From Treponema sp. UBA6988 (GTDB lineage Bacteria > Spirochaetota > Spirochaetia > Treponematales > Treponemataceae), in the NCBI GenBank assembly GCA_002448445.1, contig DJYC01000061.1, positions 1 to 26,425 on the forward strand: a DNA stretch of 26,425 nucleotides, given 5' to 3'. Below are positions 23,601-26,425 of the stretch, one piece after another. The position numbers and the translations under genes were made by a program. Each line of letters begins with the position of its first letter. Positions within the stretch are counted from its first letter, which is position 1. Under the pieces are notes generated by a model that was not told the origin of the DNA, did no database searches, and saw nothing but the letters and a program-made list of their open reading frames with translations.

Positions 23601-24339
23601 CAATGCAGCGCAGGGCATCCTGGGCTTCGGCATCATCCTGGTTTGCATAGTGAACGTCGTTTGTAAGGACAATCGGAATGTCCAGGTCTTTGGCAAGCTT
23701 TACCAAAAGCGGCGCAACCTTAATCTGGTCTTCCAAACCGTGGCTCTGGATTTCTATATAGTAATGATCCGCCCCAAAAAGTTCCTTGTATTCCTTTGCA
23801 ACCTGGTAGGCCTCTTCCGTGCGTCCGTTCATCAAAAGCTGGGGAATTTCCCCCTGAATACAGGCAGAAAGGCAGATTATACCCTCATGGTAGCGCTTTA
23901 AAAGCTCAAAGTCTATGCGGGGCTTGCCGTAATAAAGTCCTTCCTGAAAAGCAATGGAAGAAAGCCAGCACATGTTCTTGTAGCCGGTCTGATTTTTGCA
24001 AAGCAGGATAAGGTGAAAGTTGTGGGCATGATGACCGTTCCTGCCAAAAGGAATGTCTGTTTTTTCCGTGTGGTCCTTGTATGCAACGTAAAATTCCTCT
24101 CCGCACACAGGGTTTATGCCATTAGCATGACAGATATGCTCAAAGTTCAGAACGCCAAACATGTTGCCGTGGTCTGTAAGCGCAAGGGCCTTCATGTTCA
24201 GCCGCTTTGCCTTTGCAATCAGCGTGTCTAGCTTGGAAGCTCCGTCCAAAAGCGAATAGTCCGAATGCACGTGCAGGTGAACAAAGTCACTCTCCGGTGT
24301 TCCTTCCGGGGCTTCCGGAAAAACATGTATGTCCGCCAA
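20686..24339 (-). CDS. dnaE: DNA polymerase III alpha subunit
   Basis: This 1217-aa replicative polymerase subunit has the usual order of parts. The N-terminal PHP domain begins FVHLHVHSDYSLLDG and continues with LALTDHGNMFG, GEEFYVAY and other His/Asp/Glu ligands; the metal site looks intact. The polymerase palm follows, with GRGSGAGSVVAYCM and PDFDVDMDFDYRQ (catalytic Asp pair), then fingers with NALYRPGPMDYIPQYIEGK, and helix-hairpin-helix, OB-fold and C-terminal regions after residue 850. It is of the DnaE1 type, not PolC, as there is no inserted exonuclease domain. The TTG at 24339 is the start, since AGGAG lies 6 nt upstream. It heads the dnaE-yggT-recG group. Confidence 0.97.
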   Translation of the reverse strand: MADIHVFPEAPEGTPESDFVHLHVHSDYSLLDGASKLDTLIAKAKRLNMKALALTDHGNMFGVLNFEHICHANGINPVCGEEFYVAYKDHTEKTDIPFGRNGHHAHNFHLILLCKNQTGYKNMCWLSSIAFQEGLYYGKPRIDFELLKRYHEGIICLSACIQGEIPQLLMNGRTEEAYQVAKEYKELFGADHYYIEIQSHGLEDQIKVAPLLVKLAKDLDIPIVLTNDVHYANQDDAEAQDALRCIGFKKLLDEPHQKMGGDQNIAEWYLKTADEMKKIFPQWPEAVENTKKIAAMCDLTIHQYKTQELKDCLPRFELPAEFRTHGDDYKSDQDDYMRYIVEEGLKKRYKEITPEIRERVEYELGIIFKMGFSGYFLIVWEFINWSKSTYDNVNKIPKPYIPIGPGRGSGAGSVVAYCMTITDIDPFRYKLIFERFLNPERVSMPDFDVDMDFDYRQDIIQHTRDLYGDPQVGHIVTFGTLKPKNCIADVGRVLNIPLNEVAMLKKCIPDNPKAKLKDAFTPPDEKHPDNGQLIPYKDDPKYKRLFELASKLEGVNRNTGLHASGMVIGLTALPDWAPVFKDPKTGEVGVQYTMDIIEPCGLVKMDYLGLKTLSLIRYAENIINKHKKEGEPDFVTANVSESDEKTFDLFCRGDTVAVFQFESPGMQKILRQAQPRRLEELVALNALYRPGPMDYIPQYIEGKWHPETIHYPDPCLEDILKETYGVMVYQEQIMQVSQKIAGFSLGAADMLRRAMGKKKPEVLMGKKKDFEEGAIKNGFTKEHADEIFEIMVPFAGYGFNKSHAAAYSVVAYRTGYLKAHKPAEFMAANLTNEITSTDTLPVYIEEARKMGIPVDAPDVNRSDVIFDVVDGHIVFGLKGIKGMGEGAATAIVKEREANGPFKSFDDFISRISFQEVNKRAIEVLIKTGGFDKLDKNRATLILNYERAIQYEEKKRLGSDSGQVSLFEDAGIKEFADFKYEDVEEMPKMELLNIEKELIGCYVSGHPLDEWRHAIEKCATLTSENIERAGKEDKAEKAALEASGRKPWQMKNTGRSYVAIGMIQGLRQILTKKGDQMCFAKLADFKGAIDITFFPKVWEQLKDKIQDEGVYAFKGKVDGSRESPSLLVDTMEDPKALEEKSIAAVHIKMRDAFSSLKEISPLRDFLFGANGNCVVYFHISVNGSPFTVKANQQMQVPSTPDFIQSLKDQNLVEDVWCE

Positions 24340-24371
24340 ATTTGTCTCCTGTTAATAAAATCAGCGGATTT

Positions 24372-24380
24372 ATTATATCA
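24372..24380 (-). promoter_or_regulatory. Extended -10 promoter of dnaE
   Basis: TGATATAAT (24380-24372) on the minus strand is a perfect extended -10 element; the -35 region is poor. The leader would be about 26 nt, ending with the AGGAG site before the TTG start. Confidence 0.55.
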
Positions 24381-24430
24381 GAAAGCGACTTTTCTTTCTA
24401 TTCTTATTATTGGTAAATATTTTTTTCTTT

Positions 24431-24720
24431 TGAAGCAGCTTGTATGGTCAAACTGTACCCGTCACTCCGTGTCCGGGTAAACTCCTTGGCATTTTCAATA
24501 TACCGCAAACAAGCAGCACCATGGAGGGTGCGTCATCTGTTTTCCATTTACATGGGCAAGTTTTCGGAAGAAAACTTGCGGGTAAAAATGCCAAGGAGGG
24601 CATTTTTACCCGCTTTCCAGGGTTCCGCTACCGCTCCATTGCCGGAGTTCGGCCCTTCGACTACGCTCAGGGACCTCACCCAGCGGCAACGGCTGCGCCG
24701 CCCTTCCAATCGGGGCTAGG
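24431..24720 (-). repeat. Structured intergenic repeat, member B (long)
   Basis: Read on the minus strand it starts CCTAGCCCCGATTGGAAGGG, 35 nt after the sigma-factor stop, and ends GTTTGACCATACAAGC. Hairpins include CGGC-GCA-GCCG, GGGTAAAAATGCC/GGCATTTTTACCC (13 bp, around CTCCTT), GCAAGTTTTC/GAAAACTTGC, GCACC/GGTGC around CTCCAT, and CAC-GGA-GTG. An extra hairpin, CCCTGAGC...CGAAGGG, is inserted between the two arms of the second hairpin of A and D. It fills most of the 416 bp between the sigma gene and dnaE. Confidence 0.72.
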
Positions 24721-24755
24721 ATTAATTTCAAGTACCCTGCTAAGAAATATTTGCC

Positions 24756-25622
24756 TTAGGCAACATAAGATTCCAACCTGCTCATACGTGCTGGGTTCTG
24801 CATACGCACAAGGGCACGCTTTTCTATTTGGCGGATCCTTTCTTTGGTAAGGTTGCAGGCATCACCCACTTCCTTAAGAGACATTGGACGGCCGCCGCCA
24901 AGACCGTAGCGCAGGCGCAAAACCTTTGCTTCCTTTGGCTTAAGCGTGTTAAGAACGCTGTCTATGTCATCCTTCATGGAATTGTTGATTGCCTGGTAGT
25001 CAGGAGAAGCGTAATATGTGTCTTCTATAAAGTCAGCAACGGTATTCCTGCCGGTGTCATCCCCAGCAATGCGGGCATCAAGGCTTATCATGTCGCGGCC
25101 CAGGTTTACAAGCTCACGCACATGGCTTGGAGACATTCCCAGCATCTTGCCAATTTCGCGGAATTCACTGTCTTCGTTCTTCTTGTGGCCAATAGCCTTG
25201 CGGGTCTTTTCTATCTGAACAAGCTCGTTTGCCCTGTTGAGCGGCAAGCGGATGGCACGGCTCTTTTCGCAAATGGCCTTAAGAATTGCCTGGCGAATCC
25301 ACCAGACGGCATAGGAAATAAAGTGGTAGCCCTTTTCCACGTCAAAGTGGTCTATTGCGGTAAGAAGGCCAATGTTTCCTTCGCTGATTAAATCCGTAAG
25401 GTCAAGTCCGTGGCTCTGGTACTTCTTTGCAACATTCACAACAAAGCGCAGGTTTGCACTAACAATCTTGTCTTTTGCGGCCTTGTCGCCAGCCTTTGCC
25501 TTTAGCGCAAGCTCATTTTCTTCTTCGCGAGAAAGCAACGGAATCTTGTTGATTTCCTTAAGATAGAGGTTCAAAACATTTTCGTCATCATAAACAGGTG
25601 TAAAAGTCTTTGCAGCTTCCAT
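24756..25622 (-). CDS. RNA polymerase sigma-70-family factor, short group 1/2 type (RpoD/RpoS-like)
   Basis: This 288-aa sigma factor has regions 1.2 to 4.2 but no region 1.1. Region 1.2 is VLNLYLKEINKIPLLSREEE; regions 2.1-2.4 run from ANLRFVVNVAKKYQ through DLISEGNIGLLTAIDHFD to YAVWWIRQAILKAI; region 3 contains FREIGKMLGMSPSHVREL. Region 4 contains LKPKEAKVLRLRYGLGG and SLKEVGDACNLTKERIRQIEKRAL, the -35 reading helix. A 600-aa RpoD presumably exists elsewhere, so this is probably an alternative sigma of the RpoS kind, but it could serve as a primary one as in Bacteroidetes. The ATG at 25622 has GAGGAG 8 nt upstream; an in-frame GTG at 25631 abuts that site. A sigma-54-type promoter precedes it. 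It is divergent from groES. Confidence 0.93.
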   Translation of the reverse strand: MEAAKTFTPVYDDENVLNLYLKEINKIPLLSREEENELALKAKAGDKAAKDKIVSANLRFVVNVAKKYQSHGLDLTDLISEGNIGLLTAIDHFDVEKGYHFISYAVWWIRQAILKAICEKSRAIRLPLNRANELVQIEKTRKAIGHKKNEDSEFREIGKMLGMSPSHVRELVNLGRDMISLDARIAGDDTGRNTVADFIEDTYYASPDYQAINNSMKDDIDSVLNTLKPKEAKVLRLRYGLGGGRPMSLKEVGDACNLTKERIRQIEKRALVRMQNPARMSRLESYVA

Positions 25623-25661
25623 AATTGCCACTCCTCGCTAAATATTTTCAATAAAGAAATA

Positions 25662-25677
25662 GCAACTTTCATGCCAA
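25662..25677 (-). promoter_or_regulatory. Sigma-54 (-24/-12) promoter of the sigma-factor gene
   Basis: The minus strand reads TTGGCATGAAAGTTGC (25677-25662) followed by TA. The invariant GG (25675-25674) and GC (25663-25662) are exactly 10 bp apart, and the flanks match the TTGGCA and TTGC parts of the consensus. Transcription would start near 25650, giving a leader of about 28 nt with GAGGAG. No enhancer site for an activator was identified. Confidence 0.7.
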
Positions 25678-25726
25678 CTTTTTAAACGCCACAAAAAAAT
25701 TACAAAAAATTCCCTGCCGAATTTAT

Positions 25727-25756
25727 TTGACGCCCAAGCACAAAATTTATTATATT
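25727..25756 (+). promoter_or_regulatory. Candidate sigma-70 promoter of groES
   Basis: TTGACG (25727-25732) is followed by TATATT (25751-25756) after 18 bp, or TTATAT after 17 bp. Transcription would begin near 25763, giving a leader of about 120 nt that contains the palindromic repeat at 25782-25835. No CIRCE inverted repeat (TTAGCACTC-N9-GAGTGCTAA) is seen. Confidence 0.45.
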
Positions 25757-25781
25757 TTAGTATAACGAATAATAAATAACC

Positions 25782-25835
25782 GTCATTCCGAACTTGTTTC
25801 GGAATCTGTAGATGCTGAATCAAGTTCAGCATGAC
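25782..25835. repeat. Palindromic GTCATTC repeat in the groES leader
   Basis: ATTCCGAA/TTCGGAAT around CTTGT and ATGCTGAA/TTCAGCAT around TCAAG form two 8-bp hairpins, enclosed by GTCAT and ATGAC. The opening GTCATTCCGAACTTG resembles the repeat at 4211. Such repeats are scattered in many bacterial genomes. Confidence 0.75.
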
Positions 25836-25884
25836 AGAAATTTGTTATACAGGCTTTTAATAACATACATTTGGAGGAAATATA

Positions 25885-26157
25885 ATGAAAATCAGACCTT
25901 TGGCAGACCGCGTATTGGTAAAGCAGGTAGCTGCAGAGACAAAATCAGCAGGCGGAATCATCATTCCTGAAACTTCACAGGAAAAAACCCAGCAGGCAAC
26001 AGTAGAAGCTGTCGGTCCGGGCACAGAAAAAGAAAAAATCACCGTAAAACCAGGAGAAAAAATTCTTTACGACAAGTATTCCGGAACAGGAATCAAAATT
26101 GACGGTGAAGACTATCTTATCCTTAAGAATTCAGACATCATCGCCGTCATCGAATAG
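25885..26157 (+). CDS. groS: Co-chaperonin GroES
   Basis: GroES caps the GroEL barrel during protein folding in the cytosol. The 90-aa protein shows the family start MKIRPLADRVLVKQ, the mobile loop KSAGGIIIPETSQEKTQQ, VEAVGPGT and the end GEDYLILKNSDIIAVIE. The ATG has GGAGG 7 nt upstream. groEL does not follow: a strong terminator comes 80 nt after the stop, so groEL must be elsewhere. No CIRCE or other known heat-shock operator was found upstream. The gene is divergent from the sigma-factor gene. Confidence 0.98.
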   Translation: MKIRPLADRVLVKQVAAETKSAGGIIIPETSQEKTQQATVEAVGPGTEKEKITVKPGEKILYDKYSGTGIKIDGEDYLILKNSDIIAVIE

Positions 26158-26237
26158 CAAAAAAAATTGCCTAAACTGCGTATTTTTGGATTAAAGATAT
26201 GCAGACAAAATAATTTCTGGGTCAAAATGACACAAAA

Positions 26238-26282
26238 AAAACCGGGCTCTTACCCCAAAGGGTAAAAATGACCCGGTTTTTT
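26238..26282 (+). terminator. Bidirectional-looking terminator after groES
   Basis: AAAACCGGG (26238-26246) pairs with CCCGGTTTT (26272-26280), enclosing an inner hairpin TTACCC/GGGTAA. Six T follow on the plus strand and an A-run precedes the stem, so it could act both ways. An alternative pairing, GGGTCA (26220-26225) with TGACCC (26269-26274), would break the main stem. Confidence 0.8.
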
Positions 26283-26283
26283 C

Positions 26284-26425
26284 ATTCCTTTTTCCCATAT
26301 GCTCCTATCGTGAAAAACAAGAATCTCATTTAACCTTCGATTTAGGAAATACCTTAATTTCTTTCTATAAATTCCAATTCAAGATTACATATTGAAGTTG
26401 AGAAATTGGCGGAAGCGATTTTTGA
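26284..26425. other. AT-rich end of the window with no assigned gene
   Basis: No gene with a ribosome-binding site is visible. On the minus strand an open frame enters from the window edge and stops at 26354 (24 codons, ending LELEFIERN). It could be the 3' end of a gene beyond the window, but it is too short to tell. Confidence 0.2.

Noticed and set aside
22918..23901. Plus-strand frame of 327 codons opposite dnaE
   Set aside because: Long only because of the codon use of dnaE on the other strand; no ribosome-binding site or domain.
2319..24720. Integron attC sites as an explanation of the structured repeats (integrons are known in Treponema denticola)
   Set aside because: No paired RYYYAAC/GTTRRRY core sites at the ends, no integron integrase gene here, and the elements do not flank cassette-like genes in one direction.
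24440..24850. Open frames of 91-136 codons on the plus strand near 24.4-24.9 kb
   Set aside because: They fall on repeat B and the antisense of the sigma-factor gene; their composition follows the hairpins.
25638..25832. Open frame of 64 codons on the minus strand starting MLNLIQHLQIPKQVRND
   Set aside because: This is the usual translation of a GTCATTC-type palindromic repeat; it also runs over the sigma-54 promoter and has no start signal.

Overview
The window looks like chromosomal DNA of a spirochaete, most likely a gut- or rumen-type Treponema. The grounds are moderate GC, many lipoproteins, some TTG starts, a short RpoD/RpoS-like sigma factor next to a lone groES without groEL, a GldFG/DUF4340 ABC operon and a dnaE-yggT-recG run. 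No genome comparison was possible, so the genus is an inference. Most genes are on the minus strand; only purC, purM, groES and a candidate small RNA read forward.

Layout. Left end: purC (forward), then on the minus strand a membrane diguanylate cyclase, a small (p)ppGpp synthetase and an unidentified exported protein. From 4.0 to 6.8 kb: a candidate sRNA, two tandem paralogous exported proteins and a NYN/LOTUS-type putative RNase. From 6.9 to 11.6 kb: a tightly coupled three-gene operon (ABC ATPase, GldF-GldG fusion, DUF4340 protein). From 11.9 to 14.1 kb: a three-gene sensory operon (membrane protein, lipoprotein-like histidine kinase, NarL-type regulator) with a nine-base poly-G tract just before the kinase start. 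From 14.2 to 16.3 kb: a DUF234-type ATPase whose promoter carries a paired palindromic operator, and a small lipoprotein. From 16.7 to 24.3 kb: a divergent purM converging on a recG-yggT-dnaE operon. Right end: a 288-aa sigma-70-family factor behind a near-consensus sigma-54 (-24/-12) promoter, divergent from groES.

The intergenic DNA is the most unusual part. Four members of a structured repeat family (2321-2391, 11721-11858, 16468-16676, 24431-24720) share ends and hairpins whose stems differ but stay paired. Many of those loops are G-N-A triloops, or carry AAGGAG. There are also a 145-bp near-perfect inverted repeat abutting the ribosome-binding site of the NYN gene, two members of a GTCATTC...AATGAC palindromic repeat (one in the groES leader), and three short GTGAGTTTTAC-type hairpins. 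Several minus-strand genes have a promoter -10 box only 6-8 nt from the ATG and no Shine-Dalgarno, which predicts leaderless mRNAs.

Functionally the genes are housekeeping (purine synthesis, replication and repair, chaperonin) mixed with signalling (c-di-GMP, (p)ppGpp, two-component system, sigma cascade) and envelope functions. No phage, CRISPR array, rRNA or tRNA was recognised.
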